64,000 bases of DNA from Rhizobiaceae bacterium (GTDB taxonomy: Bacteria > Pseudomonadota > Alphaproteobacteria > Rhizobiales > Rhizobiaceae), in NCBI GenBank assembly GCA_019635715.1, contig JAHBYY010000007.1:1-64000 (forward strand), given 5' to 3'. Below, one piece after another: positions 52,919 to 61,918 of the stretch. Numbering within the stretch: position 1 is the first letter of the stretch; each line of letters opens with the position of its first letter. Made by a program: the position numbers and the translations under genes. The notes beneath the pieces are model-generated. The model made no database searches. It had not been told where the DNA came from and worked only from the letters and a program-made list of their open reading frames with translations.

Positions 52919-55399
52919 ATGTGCCGCTGCGGTGCGGGCGCGGGTGCGCGAATACATCGCCGTCGCCGCCAGGATCAGCAGGCCGGGCAGCCAGTACTGC
53001 CATGCCGTGCCGAGACCGAGGAAGCCGGATGTGGCGGTGATCTCCTGCACCAGGATGACGCCCGCCAGCGCCCCGAGGAACGAACCACGCCCGCCGAAGA
53101 TGCTGGCCCCGCCGAGAACGACGGCGGAGATGCTCTGCAGCGTGTAGTTCTGGCCGACCGTCGGATCGCCGACGCCGACCTGCGCCGCCAGCATGAAACC
53201 GCCGATCGCCGTCAGCACCGAGCAGGACACATAGGCCAGGATGACGCTGCGGTTGACGCGGGCGCCGGCGCGGTGCGCGGCGACCTCGCTCGAGCCGATG
53301 GCGCGCAGCTCCATGCCATAGCGCGTCTTGCGAAGGGCCCATTCCAGCAGCAGCGCGGTGGCGACTGCGGCGAGGAAGGCGAGCGGCAGCGGCCCGATCC
53401 GCATGGTCAGCGTCTGGACGATCTCGCGCCGGAAAAAGCCGTCCGGCACGGAGCGCAGCACGAGCGAGACGCCCTGCAGGGCGATGAACATGGCAAGGGT
53501 GGTGATCAGCGGCGACAGGCCGACGATGCGTATGAGCACTCCGTTGACCAGCCCCACGAGTGCCGCCGCGCCGATCGCCACCACCAGGCCGAGGAGGAAT
53601 TCCGGAGGCGAGTTCAATTCCGTGGCAAAGAATGAGAGGATGACGACCGTTAGGCCCGTCAGCGGGCCGACCGACAGATCTATGCCGCCGGTCAACAGGA
53701 CGATGAGCTGGCCCATCGCGATGAAGGCCAGCGCGCTGGCGAGGAAGAGCGTGCCGTTGAGACTTCGGACGCTGAGGAAACGCTCGTTGACAGTCGTCGT
53801 GTAGAGGCCGAGCACGACGATCAGCGCCAGCAGAATCAGCGTCGGGGCGAGATCGCCGGAGAAGAAGCGCTTCAGCCCCTCATGGCCGGACTTGTGGACG
53901 TCGGCCTCGCGATGGCCGGCAGCGCCGATCGCGGCGCCGGTGATCTTCTCTTCGGTCAGATCGTCGCCGGTCAGCTCGCGCACGACCTTGCCGCGCGAAA
54001 ATACCAGCACCCGGTCACAAAGACCCTGAAGCTCGATAGCGTCCGAGGACAGCACCACGACGCCTGCGCCCTTGGCGGCGATCTCGCGGATCACCCGGTA
54101 GAGTTCGACGCGCGCACCGGCATCGACGCCGCGCGTCGGCTCGTCGGCGAGAAACACGGACGGCTCGGCGGCCATCGAACGGGCGAACAGCACCTTCTGC
54201 TGGTTGCCGCCCGACAAGGTCGATATCGCTACCTCCGGCGACGGCGTCTTCACTGCCAGTGAACGGATGAATGAGCCGACCAGGCTCGTCTCGGCATTGC
54301 GCGAGACGAAGCCGAAGCCCGCGAGCCTGTCGAGCACCAGCGCCGTGGCGTTCTCGCGCACCGTCAGCGGCAGGAAGGCACCCTCGGTGTGGCGATCGCC
54401 AGGCAGATAGATGATGCCGCCATCCTGCGCCGCGACGGGATTGGACAGCCGCACCGCCTTTCCATCGACGGACAGCTCGCCACTGACGGAGACGAGACCG
54501 GCAAGCGCGCGGATGAAGTCGCGCTGGCCATTGCCTTCGACGCCGGCCAGGCCGACCACCTCTCCAGGGCGAAGCTGCAGGTCGACGCCCTGCAGCTTGC
54601 CGCCACGCAGGGCCTTGGCATCCAGAATCGGTGCGCCCGCGTCGCGCTGCGTCGTCTTGTCAGGAAAGGCGCGCCCGACGGAGCGGCCGATGATGAGTGC
54701 GAGGATTTCCTCTTCCGAAATGCCGGTGGCGGGGAATGTGCCGCGCATCCGGCCGTCACGCAGGATCGTTATCCGGTCGGCCACACGGCGCACCTCCGGC
54801 AGGCGATGCGAGATGTAGACGACGGCCGTGCCCTGCGCCTTGATGCGTGCAATCTGGTCGAAAAGCCTTTCCGTTTCGACGGCGGTGAGCGCCTCCGTCG
54901 GCTCGTCGAGTACCAGCACCTTCGGCTGGAGGGCCAGTGCCCGGGCGATCTCGACCAGTTGCCGCTCGGCGATGCTGAGGTCCGAGACGCGCAGGCGCTT
55001 GTCGAAGTCGGCGCCGACTTCGGCAAGCTGCCGGTCTATCCATTCCGACGACGAGGCGGCCGATGCGCGCCGTTCGGCAGGGACGCAATAGAGGAGGTTC
55101 TCGGCGACGGTAAGGTCGTCGAGAACCGACGTATGCTGGTAGACGACGCTCAGGCCGAGCGCCTGGGCACGGGCCGGATCGGCCTCGCCCAGCGCCTCGC
55201 CGCCGATCTCGATGGTTCCGGAGTCCGGGGCGGTGGCACCGGCCGCCACCGCCATCAGCGTCGACTTGCCCGCACCGTTCTCGCCCAGGAGCGCGTGCAC
55301 CTCGCCCTCGACCACCTCCAGCGTGACGCCGCCGAGGGCGGTCACGCCTGGATAGGTCTTGACGACGTTGACGAGGCGGAGGACGGGAAGGCCGGGCAT
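52916..55399 (-). CDS. Fused CUT2-type ABC importer: two ATPase domains plus permease
   Basis: The 827-residue protein joins a complete double ATPase to a complete RbsC-type permease. The ATPase half (residues 1 to about 500) has GENGAGKST near 38, LSIAERQLVEIARAL, LVLDEPTEALT, then [22 protein letters not shown] and FLADEPTRGVDAG. The permease half (about 510-827) has [16 protein letters not shown] and VVLGGASIFGGRGS and about ten membrane segments. These are normally separate genes. A second, unfused permease is encoded at 56598-57671, with the binding protein in between. The stop TAG is created by the end of the palindromic element at 52618-52918. Confidence 0.92.
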   Translation of the reverse strand: MPGLPVLRLVNVVKTYPGVTALGGVTLEVVEGEVHALLGENGAGKSTLMAVAAGATAPDSGTIEIGGEALGEADPARAQALGLSVVYQHTSVLDDLTVAENLLYCVPAERRASAASSSEWIDRQLAEVGADFDKRLRVSDLSIAERQLVEIARALALQPKVLVLDEPTEALTAVETERLFDQIARIKAQGTAVVYISHRLPEVRRVADRITILRDGRMRGTFPATGISEEEILALIIGRSVGRAFPDKTTQRDAGAPILDAKALRGGKLQGVDLQLRPGEVVGLAGVEGNGQRDFIRALAGLVSVSGELSVDGKAVRLSNPVAAQDGGIIYLPGDRHTEGAFLPLTVRENATALVLDRLAGFGFVSRNAETSLVGSFIRSLAVKTPSPEVAISTLSGGNQQKVLFARSMAAEPSVFLADEPTRGVDAGARVELYRVIREIAAKGAGVVVLSSDAIELQGLCDRVLVFSRGKVVRELTGDDLTEEKITGAAIGAAGHREADVHKSGHEGLKRFFSGDLAPTLILLALIVVLGLYTTTVNERFLSVRSLNGTLFLASALAFIAMGQLIVLLTGGIDLSVGPLTGLTVVILSFFATELNSPPEFLLGLVVAIGAAALVGLVNGVLIRIVGLSPLITTLAMFIALQGVSLVLRSVPDGFFRREIVQTLTMRIGPLPLAFLAAVATALLLEWALRKTRYGMELRAIGSSEVAAHRAGARVNRSVILAYVSCSVLTAIGGFMLAAQVGVGDPTVGQNYTLQSISAVVLGGASIFGGRGSFLGALAGVILVQEITATSGFLGLGTAWQYWLPGLLILAATAMYSRTRARTAAAH

Positions 55400-55411
55400 G
55401 CGTGTCGTCCG

Positions 55412-56518
55412 TTACTCGGTCTTGCCGAACTCGGCGAGTTCGCCCGGCTTGAACCCGGACGAGGCGAAGGTGTCGGGAGCCTCGTTCGGATCGCAGGCCG
55501 GCGCCTTGCCGCCCGGCAGCGAGCTTTCGAAGATGCCGAGGTCGAAACGCAGCGGCTCCTTGTTCTCGATGCCCTGGAAGGCCGCGATGGCCTTGCGGGC
55601 GGCGACGCGCCCGATCCAGTTGCGGCCGGAGATCGTGCCGATCTGGAAATTCGGATTGTCGCCCTTCAGCTTCTCGTACTCGCAGGACAGTGCGTTCGCC
55701 TCGAGCGAGGTGACCGGCACCAGCGGCTTGTTGGCGGCCTGGTAGGCGCGGATGACGCCCAAGGTCGCGAAGCCGTCGCTGTCGTTGATGACGGCGTCGA
55801 TCTTCGGATATTTCGCCAGCATCGCCGACATCGCCTGCTGGACCTGCGCGGCATCCCAGTTGGTCACCGGCCAGTCGGCATAGCCGGTCAGCAGCGTCAT
55901 CTTGGGATGGTTCTTGAAGGTGTCCTCGATGCCCTTCAACGCATTGCCCGAGACCGGGTTGCCGGCCGGGCCGCCGAGGAACACGACGTTGCCTTCGCCG
56001 CCCGTCGCCTCGATCACCCAGTTGGCCCAGGACACGCCCGCGGCGTGCTCGTCCCAGTCGAGATACTCGACATAGTCCTTGCCGTTCTCGCCGCCCGGAT
56101 CGGCTGCCCACGGCACAACCTTGACGCCGGCGTCTGTGGCGCCCTGCAGCGACGGCAGTTGCGCCTTGCCCCAGTCGGGGATGATGACGAGCGCGTCGAT
56201 GCCTTCCGAGACCATGCCGTTGACGTCGGCGATCGACTTCTGCAGGTCCATCTGGCCGATGCGCACGAGCTGCTTGACGTTGGCGCACTTGGCCGCCTCG
56301 GAGCGGACAGCCGCCATCGACGCCTTCGACCAGCCGTTGACGCCGAAGCCGTCGTGGATGCCGAGCACCATCTCCTTGTCGCCGCAGAAGGCCGTGTCGT
56401 CGGTCTTGCCGGCCGCCTGGACGACGGCGGCGGCGTCCTGCGCCATCGACGCCGGGGCGCCGAGCAGAAGGGCCGCGAGCGAACTCGCCGCCAGCAGGGT
56501 CGAGCGTGAGAATGCCAT
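55412..56518 (-). CDS. CUT2-type periplasmic substrate-binding protein of cluster D
   Basis: The 368-residue protein has a Sec signal of about 26 residues (LLAASSLAALLLGAPASMAQ), followed by a sugar-binding-type fold. Several stretches are unusual: a cysteine pair near the N-terminus (AFCGDKE, AKCANV) and another near the C-terminus (LSCEYEK, PACDPNE), which suggests disulfides. GGGAGGAATAG precedes the ATG at 56518. It lies between the permease and the fused ATPase-permease gene. Because the operon also carries an amidohydrolase, the ligand may be a nitrogen heterocycle or nucleoside-like compound rather than a simple sugar; this is an inference. Confidence 0.88.
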   Translation of the reverse strand: MAFSRSTLLAASSLAALLLGAPASMAQDAAAVVQAAGKTDDTAFCGDKEMVLGIHDGFGVNGWSKASMAAVRSEAAKCANVKQLVRIGQMDLQKSIADVNGMVSEGIDALVIIPDWGKAQLPSLQGATDAGVKVVPWAADPGGENGKDYVEYLDWDEHAAGVSWANWVIEATGGEGNVVFLGGPAGNPVSGNALKGIEDTFKNHPKMTLLTGYADWPVTNWDAAQVQQAMSAMLAKYPKIDAVINDSDGFATLGVIRAYQAANKPLVPVTSLEANALSCEYEKLKGDNPNFQIGTISGRNWIGRVAARKAIAAFQGIENKEPLRFDLGIFESSLPGGKAPACDPNEAPDTFASSGFKPGELAEFGKTE

Positions 56519-56597
56519 GATGTCTATTCCTCCCGTTGGTTCTGTTTCGAATCCGTTCGAGCCGCTGCGACCGCCCGGCCGCGGCGGCGTCGTTGCC

Positions 56598-57671
56598 TCA
56601 TCCCGGCGCATCCCGATTGTCCGGCGCGAGCTGCTGCGCCGGTTGCGGTCGCCGGCTTGGCCTGAGCATCGCCTGCCACGGCACCAGCCGGATCGACATG
56701 CCGAGAATGATGATCAGCGCCTGGATGATGAACTGCGCCGAGGTCGGTGCGCCGAGCCCGATGGTGAGCTGCTGGAGCTGCACCAGGAAGATGGCACCGA
56801 GTCCCGTCGCCGCCACGCTGCCGGCGCCGCCGAGCAGCGACGTTCCCCCGAGCACCACGACGGTGATGACCGGCAGCAGATAGGAGTGGCCGACCAGCAG
56901 GCTGGGGACGCCGAGATAGCCGGCGAGCAGCACGCCGGCGAGCGCATAGAAGAAGCCCGCGGCGGCATAGGTGGCGATCTTGTAGCCGGTGACGCGCATG
57001 CCGGCGGCGCGCGCCGCGCGTGCGCTGGTGCCGACCGCGACAAAGCGGCGGCCCACCACCGTGGCCCGCACGAACACTTCGACGATCACGATCGCCGCCA
57101 GTGCGAACAGCGCGAGATACGGGATCCCGGCGGCGCGGCCGACGGCGAAGCCACTCAGCAGCGACGGGACCGCGTTGGTCGAGGTGCCCTTGGTCAGGTA
57201 GAAAACGGTGCCGTAGAGCAGGGCGTTCACCGCCAGGGTGGCCACGAGGGGGGTCACGAAGAAGCGGGTGATGGCGATGCCGCAGATCACGCCGGAGATC
57301 ATGCCGCTGGCCAGCGCCATGGCGATCCAGAGCGGCAGGGATGCGTTGCTGCCGAGCGGGAACTGGCTCACCAGCACTGCGGCCAGCGAGATCACGCCCG
57401 GCACCGACAGATCGAGGCCGCCCTGCTGGATGACCAGCGTCTGGCCGGTCGCCGCAATGGCGAGAATTCCCGCGAAGGACAGTACCGTGAGCAGCGAGCT
57501 CGCCGAAACGCTGCCCTGCGCCAGCAAGGGGCTGACCGCAAACAGGATGATCGTGGCCGGCAGGATGAGCAGGAACTGCGGCGGCAGGAACGCCCGGATG
57601 CGGTCGATCATGGGGAAGCTTCCCCCGGACCGCGGCGAAGCGGGCCGCGGCGCGGCGCGAGCGTCGGCCAC
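56598..57671 (-). CDS. CUT2-type ABC importer permease of cluster D
   Basis: The 357-residue RbsC-like protein has the variant motif VIQQGGLDLSVPGVISL near residue 85 and VVVLGGTSLLGGAGS near 270, with about ten membrane segments and a proline/glutamine-rich C-terminal tail. The frame starts at a GTG (57671) 7 bases after the FmdB-like stop; an internal ATG 20 codons later, MIDRIRAFLPP, is an equally plausible start. It would pair with the permease half of the fused protein. Confidence 0.87.
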   Translation of the reverse strand: MADARAAPRPASPRSGGSFPMIDRIRAFLPPQFLLILPATIILFAVSPLLAQGSVSASSLLTVLSFAGILAIAATGQTLVIQQGGLDLSVPGVISLAAVLVSQFPLGSNASLPLWIAMALASGMISGVICGIAITRFFVTPLVATLAVNALLYGTVFYLTKGTSTNAVPSLLSGFAVGRAAGIPYLALFALAAIVIVEVFVRATVVGRRFVAVGTSARAARAAGMRVTGYKIATYAAAGFFYALAGVLLAGYLGVPSLLVGHSYLLPVITVVVLGGTSLLGGAGSVAATGLGAIFLVQLQQLTIGLGAPTSAQFIIQALIIILGMSIRLVPWQAMLRPSRRPQPAQQLAPDNRDAPG

Positions 57672-57678
57672 GTCCCTG

Positions 57679-57984
57679 TCACGGCCGGTCCAGGAATGAC
57701 GTGGAAGCCGGCGCCTTCGCCCGCTTCGGCGCGCCGAGCGCGACGGCCTCGGCTTTCAGGCCCTTGCGCGCGGGCGGCGTGCAGCAGCCGCAGCCGACGC
57801 GATGCGCCTTGCCAGATCTGGCGACGGCCTTCGGCTGCGCGCCGAAGCCGAGCTGTGCGCTCGCGAGCTGCCGCGGCGACAGGTGCCCGCACGCCGGACA
57901 GGCGCAGGGCTCCGCGAACAGCGCGACGGAGCGAAACTCCTCGAACGAGCCGCACCGATCGCAGTCGTAGGCATAGAGCGGCAT
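57679..57984 (-). CDS. FmdB-family zinc-ribbon protein
   Basis: The 101-residue protein starts MPLYAYDCDRCGSFEE with the FmdB zinc ribbon: Cys8-x2-Cys11 and, after 15 residues, CACPACG (Cys29-x2-Cys32). A second cysteine group, VGCGCCTPP, lies near residue 64. FmdB-type proteins occur next to amidase and formamidase genes and are thought to regulate or assist them. Here it follows the amidohydrolase gene, which fits that pattern. GGACGGAG lies just before the ATG. The actual role is unproven for the whole family. Confidence 0.82.
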   Translation of the reverse strand: MPLYAYDCDRCGSFEEFRSVALFAEPCACPACGHLSPRQLASAQLGFGAQPKAVARSGKAHRVGCGCCTPPARKGLKAEAVALGAPKRAKAPASTSFLDRP

Positions 57985-58070
57985 CCGGCAACTCCGTCCC
58001 GGCTGGCAACCCGGGGATGCGGGCCGCAACCCGGTCCGCGCCTTGGAACACTCTTGGACTCCGGACCCGA

Positions 58071-59459
58071 TCAGCTTTCGGCGTCCGTCCCCCCTGTATA
58101 CGGCTTGGGCAGCCAGTTGCCGTCGCGCGGTACGCCCGCGCGGTCGAACAGCCCGTCTACCGCGGTCTCCATGCGGCGGCGCAGCGCCTTCACGTCGACG
58201 TCGACCAGCTTGCCGTGTCGCTTGACCGCCCGACCGCGGACGAAAACCGAGTCGATATTGCCGACATGAGCGTCCTCGATCACCACGCCGACCGGGTTGT
58301 TGATCGGGAACATGTTGAGCGAGTCGGTATTGATGATGAGCAGGTCGGCATCCTTGCCGGGGGTCAGCGAACCGGTCTTGTGGTCGAGGTTCGCCGTGCG
58401 CGCGCCCTGGAGCGTGGCGAAGTCCAGCATGTCGCGGGCGGTCAGCGGCAGCGGATCGAGCAGTTTCCTCGCTTTCAGAGCCTCGGCGTTGACCACGCCG
58501 CGCGTCGCCGCCATCAGGATGCGGATCTGCGTGAACATGTCGCCGCCGACCGAGGTACAGATGTCGATCGAGATCGACGGGCGGATGCCGTGCTTCAGCG
58601 AGGAAAGCGTCGCCGGGTTGCCGTGGCCCATGTTGAGCTCGACCTCGGCGGCGATGGAAACGGTGCCTCCGGTATCGGCGATGAGCTGGAATTCGTCGTC
58701 GTCGAGGGCCGAGCAGTGGACGTAGGTGGTGCGCGGCCCGCACAGTCCCAGCCTGTACATCTGCTCGACGGGCCGGTTCAGCCCCCACAGGCCGTCGCCG
58801 GCATGGACCGTGATCGGCAGGTTGAGCTCGCGGGCACATTCCTGCTCGCGCAGGGTCTGCTCCACCGTCGCGAACTGGATGCCGCGCGGGGCGAGCGCCA
58901 TGGTGCACAGCCCGTCGTCGGAGCTGAAGTAGCGCTTCCTGACCCGGGCCACATCCTCAAGGTCCATCGGCAGGTCGCTGATCGGGAACCATTCCTTGTT
59001 GGCGTTGCCGTAGGCGAAGACGCCGCGGATGCCGGAGTCCATCAGGCCCTTGACCGCCATGTCGGAATGGTCGGGCGAGTTGTTGTTGTGCGACCAGTCG
59101 ACCAGCGTGGTGATGCCGGCGTCGAGTGCCTCGAGCGCGCCGATATAGTTGCCGACATACATGTCGTCGGGCGTATAGAGCCCACCCATCACGCCCCGCA
59201 CGCCGCCGAAATACTGCGCCAGGCTCCAGTCCGCGGCCGCGTTGCGCAACAGGCACTGCCAGGTATGGCGGTGTGTGTCGACGAAGCCGGGCAGCACGAT
59301 CGAGCCCTTGCCGTCGATCTCGTGAGCATCGACCGGGCCGAGATTCGGCCCCACGGCCGCGATCTTGGTGCCATCGATCAGCACGTCGGCGTCGAGATGC
59401 TCGCCGATGTCCTTGTCCATCGAAAGCACGATGGCGTTGCGGATGATGGTGCGATTCAT
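58071..59459 (-). CDS. Amidohydrolase/deaminase of the ATZ/TRZ (cytosine deaminase-like) family
   Basis: The 462-residue protein has the metal site of the family: DTHRHTWQ near residue 57, VHAGDGLW near 214, VHCSALDD near 243 and SIDICTSVGGD near 292 supply three histidine positions and an aspartate. GSIVLPGFVDTHRH and GARTANLDHKTGSLTPGKDAD are further signatures. It hydrolytically deaminates or dechlorinates a ring compound, for example an aminated pyrimidine, triazine or purine analogue. AGGAGG lies 6 bases before the ATG at 59459; an upstream in-frame extension to 59561 was rejected. It lies in operon D between the importer and the ring-oxidation genes. Confidence 0.88.
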   Translation of the reverse strand: MNRTIIRNAIVLSMDKDIGEHLDADVLIDGTKIAAVGPNLGPVDAHEIDGKGSIVLPGFVDTHRHTWQCLLRNAAADWSLAQYFGGVRGVMGGLYTPDDMYVGNYIGALEALDAGITTLVDWSHNNNSPDHSDMAVKGLMDSGIRGVFAYGNANKEWFPISDLPMDLEDVARVRKRYFSSDDGLCTMALAPRGIQFATVEQTLREQECARELNLPITVHAGDGLWGLNRPVEQMYRLGLCGPRTTYVHCSALDDDEFQLIADTGGTVSIAAEVELNMGHGNPATLSSLKHGIRPSISIDICTSVGGDMFTQIRILMAATRGVVNAEALKARKLLDPLPLTARDMLDFATLQGARTANLDHKTGSLTPGKDADLLIINTDSLNMFPINNPVGVVIEDAHVGNIDSVFVRGRAVKRHGKLVDVDVKALRRRMETAVDGLFDRAGVPRDGNWLPKPYTGGTDAES

Positions 59460-59642
59460 GCAACTCCTCCTGCCGCAGCCCGCCGCTGCGAGCTCTCCTC
59501 CCCGCAGCGCGACCACAGCCACTTCCGATCGTTCAGACGACCGAACCTCGAATGCGAGCAATCAGCTTCCGAGGTCAAATCCGAACTGCGATAACGATAA
59601 CAGCCGAAATTTGTGCCTTCAAATCAATAGACCTGATACCCC

Positions 59643-60242
59643 TTATTCGGGGTCTTGATGGACTGCCGACAGCCGACCGAGGTCGGCGAAGGGCTCCACC
59701 GCGCCGGCCGGCACGGGCACGTGGAAGGCATTGATGGTCATGGAGATCAGCGTGTAGTAGCCGAGGATCCCGACCAGATCGACGGTGGCCTCGAGACCGA
59801 GCGTCGAGACCGCCTGCCGGTAGGTCGGCTCCGCTACCTCGCGGCGCCTCACGAGTTCCGTCGCGAAGCCGTAGACCGCGCGCGCCTCGGCGTCGTCGAG
59901 CCTCGGCGCCGCGCCGGTGCGGATCGCCTCCGCGACCGCCTGCGGAACGCCGGCCTTGATCGCGATCGGCGCGTGGACGTGCCATTCGAAACCGGAGCGC
60001 CAGTGCGCGCCCACGACGAGAATCGCCAGCTCGGAAAGACGGGGCGCAAGGCGCGTCCCGTAGCGGCAGTAGGCGCCCAGCGCCTGCGCCTTGTCGGCCA
60101 GTCCGGGATTGACTAGCCACACCCGGAGCGGACCTTCGACGATGCCGCGCGGCCCGGACATGATGTCGTCGTAGATGCGGCGCTGATCGGCCGTCAGCGC
60201 CGACTCGTCGAGCGTCGGCGGACGGGAAATCTCATCGCTCAT
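59643..60242 (-). CDS. Carboxymuconolactone decarboxylase-family protein
   Basis: The 199-residue protein belongs to the CMD/AhpD-like family: RLSELAILVVGAHWRSGFEW with the following HVHAPIAIKAGVP carries the conserved Glu and His residues near 77-95. The AhpD Cys-x2-Cys pair is absent, so it is not a peroxidase of that type. It may act as a decarboxylase, lactonase partner or isomerase on a ring-cleavage product. The gene follows the flavin reductase by 12 bases and precedes the amidohydrolase by 183 bases. A short GACCCC/GGGGTA stem overlaps its stop. Confidence 0.83.
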   Translation of the reverse strand: MSDEISRPPTLDESALTADQRRIYDDIMSGPRGIVEGPLRVWLVNPGLADKAQALGAYCRYGTRLAPRLSELAILVVGAHWRSGFEWHVHAPIAIKAGVPQAVAEAIRTGAAPRLDDAEARAVYGFATELVRRREVAEPTYRQAVSTLGLEATVDLVGILGYYTLISMTINAFHVPVPAGAVEPFADLGRLSAVHQDPE

Positions 60243-60254
60243 GGGTATTCGGCC

Positions 60255-60782
60255 TCAGGAAAACGTAGTGAACTGGCCGAAGCGGCCCTTGGCGAAAATG
60301 AGCGGATGGCGGTCGCTGCTGTGCGTGCGCACGGTGCGGCCGATATAGAGTTCGTGGTCCCCGCCGTCGTCGCGGCGCTCCATCTCGCACTCGATGTGCG
60401 CGACCGCGCCCTGGATCAGCGGCACGCCGCCAAGGCCCTCGGTGGTGGCGACGCCGACGAACTTGTCCTCCGCGCCGCGGGCGAACTGCAGCGCGAGTTC
60501 GGCCTGGTCCTCCGCGAGGATGTTGACCGCGAAGCGGCCGGCATCGCGGAACACCGAGAGGCTCGGTGCCTTCAGGGCGAGGCTCCACAGCACCAGCGGC
60601 GGGTCGAGCGACAGGGTGTTGAAGGAACTCACCGTCACGCCGGCGCGGCGCCCCTGCGGGCACACGGTGGTCATCACGGTCACGCCGGTCGCGAAGCGCC
60701 CGAGCACCGTCCGGTACTCGGTCGGGTGCACACCCGGAGGCGGAGCGCTGTTCGAGGTCTTGGTCATTTGGAGGCTGTTCAT
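60255..60782 (-). CDS. Flavin reductase (HpaC/RutF-like)
   Basis: The 175-residue protein is a flavin-reductase-domain protein: VLGRFATGVTVMTTV near residue 27, GVTVSSFNTLSLDPPLVLWS near 48, and SLSVFRDAGRFAVNILAEDQ near 74. It would reduce FMN or FAD with NAD(P)H for a two-component monooxygenase, and the LLM oxygenase at 61919-63028 is the obvious partner. It is the first gene of the minus-strand operon D, divergent from the LysR gene across a 104-base control region. An internal ATG five codons in is also a possible start. Confidence 0.9.
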   Translation of the reverse strand: MNSLQMTKTSNSAPPPGVHPTEYRTVLGRFATGVTVMTTVCPQGRRAGVTVSSFNTLSLDPPLVLWSLALKAPSLSVFRDAGRFAVNILAEDQAELALQFARGAEDKFVGVATTEGLGGVPLIQGAVAHIECEMERRDDGGDHELYIGRTVRTHSSDRHPLIFAKGRFGQFTTFS

Positions 60783-60886
60783 GCCGATCTTTCCTCGGAT
60801 GCCGCTTGCATGAACGACAATAAAGCGATAGCCGACCCTTGAGGAAATGATATTATCAGGACGAACATATCAGAAGTCGTGATGTC
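60783..60886. promoter_or_regulatory. Divergent control region between flavin reductase and LysR genes
   Basis: The region holds TGATA/TATCA arms at 60848-60858 and, at 60863-60875, GAACATATCAGAA. The core GAACATATC of the latter recurs at 61848-61856 in front of the LLM gene. It lies where a LysR protein usually binds. Use of the same site for both operons is an inference. Confidence 0.6.
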
Positions 60887-61819
60887 ATGCTGAACATCAA
60901 GCAACTGATGGCCTTCGTCGGCGTCTACGAGGAACGCTCCTTCTCCAGGGCGGCGAAGCGGCTGAACGCCACGCAGTCCGGACTGTCGATGCAGACGCAG
61001 CAACTGGAGCAGCGGGTCGGCATCAAGCTGTTCGACCGGTCGCCGCGCGGCGTCGTCCCCACCTTCGCGGGGCACAGGCTCTACGAACTTGGCGTTGACC
61101 TGATCCGCAGGCTCGACGAGGCCGATTCGGAAATCAGGGCACTTTCCAGCGGCATCTCGGGTGACATCCGCATCGGGCTGATGCCTACCTTCACGCGCGG
61201 CGTCCTGGCACCGGCGCTGGCCGAGTTCATGGCGGACTACCGGAACGTGAAGGTGTCGATCCTCGAGGCCTACAGCGCGGTCCTCACCGAGGGCGTGGCC
61301 AATGGCGAGTTCGACTTCGCGATCGTGCCGCGCGCGCCGCACCGCGACGGACTGCGCACGCGCCTGCTCGGCTCGGACCGGGAAATCCTGGTCTGCCGGC
61401 CGAATCCGGGGCTCCGGCACCTGGCCCCGGTGCGCCTGGCCGAGCTGCCCCCGCTCAAGCTCGTGCTGCCGGCCCGGGGGAATGCGCGCCGCGACGCCTT
61501 CGAGAGCTATGCCGAACTCCATGGAATCCGGATCGCCACCATCCTCAGCATGGATGCGATGATCGCGACGCTGGAGTTCGTCACGCATTCCGATTTCGTG
61601 ACCATCCTTCCCGAAACGATCTGCGTGAATGATTTCGACGGCAAGGCGCGCTCGCTGCATCCCATCGTCGGGCCTGTGCTGACGGTCGACTACGCTGTGA
61701 TCGAGCCGGCGCGGTCGGCCATGCACCCCGCCGCGCAGCTCTTCCTCAAGGGGCTGGAGGTCCAGTACCGCAAGCTCAACGAGGTGTGGTCGCGCTATGA
61801 CGAGGGTCTCGCGCAATAG
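60887..61819 (+). CDS. LysR-family transcriptional regulator of cluster D
   Basis: The 310-residue protein has an N-terminal LysR helix-turn-helix (FVGVYEERSFSRAAKRLNAT, then QSGLSMQTQQLEQRVG) and a substrate-binding domain from about residue 90. It probably activates the divergent flavin reductase operon and the LLM/hydrolase genes downstream, given the shared operator sequences on both sides of its gene. The co-inducer may be the imported compound or a ring-cleavage product. The ATG at 60887 is the natural start for the family. Confidence 0.92.
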   Translation: MLNIKQLMAFVGVYEERSFSRAAKRLNATQSGLSMQTQQLEQRVGIKLFDRSPRGVVPTFAGHRLYELGVDLIRRLDEADSEIRALSSGISGDIRIGLMPTFTRGVLAPALAEFMADYRNVKVSILEAYSAVLTEGVANGEFDFAIVPRAPHRDGLRTRLLGSDREILVCRPNPGLRHLAPVRLAELPPLKLVLPARGNARRDAFESYAELHGIRIATILSMDAMIATLEFVTHSDFVTILPETICVNDFDGKARSLHPIVGPVLTVDYAVIEPARSAMHPAAQLFLKGLEVQYRKLNEVWSRYDEGLAQ

Positions 61820-61828
61820 ATATCACGC

Positions 61829-61851
61829 GTTCTGATTGGTTACATCAGAAC
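61829..61851. promoter_or_regulatory. Inverted repeat before the LLM monooxygenase gene, probable LysR site
   Basis: GTTCTGAT and ATCAGAAC form a perfect 8-bp inverted repeat with a 7-base spacer, in the 99-base gap between the LysR stop and the LLM start. The size and dyad match a LysR-type recognition box. The adjoining GAACATATC is shared with the region before lysR. Confidence 0.7.
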
Positions 61852-61918
61852 ATATCGTTTCTTCTGACATCGCCGATTCCGATAGCCTTTACCGTGTCGA
61901 AATGCCGGAGCAGCACGG

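Noticed and set aside
56079-59594. Very long open frame on the plus strand (1171 codons) opposite importer D and the amidohydrolase
   Set aside because: It is rich in Arg, Ala, Asp and Gly with no domain, runs opposite four well-supported genes, and is the usual mirror frame of GC-rich coding DNA.
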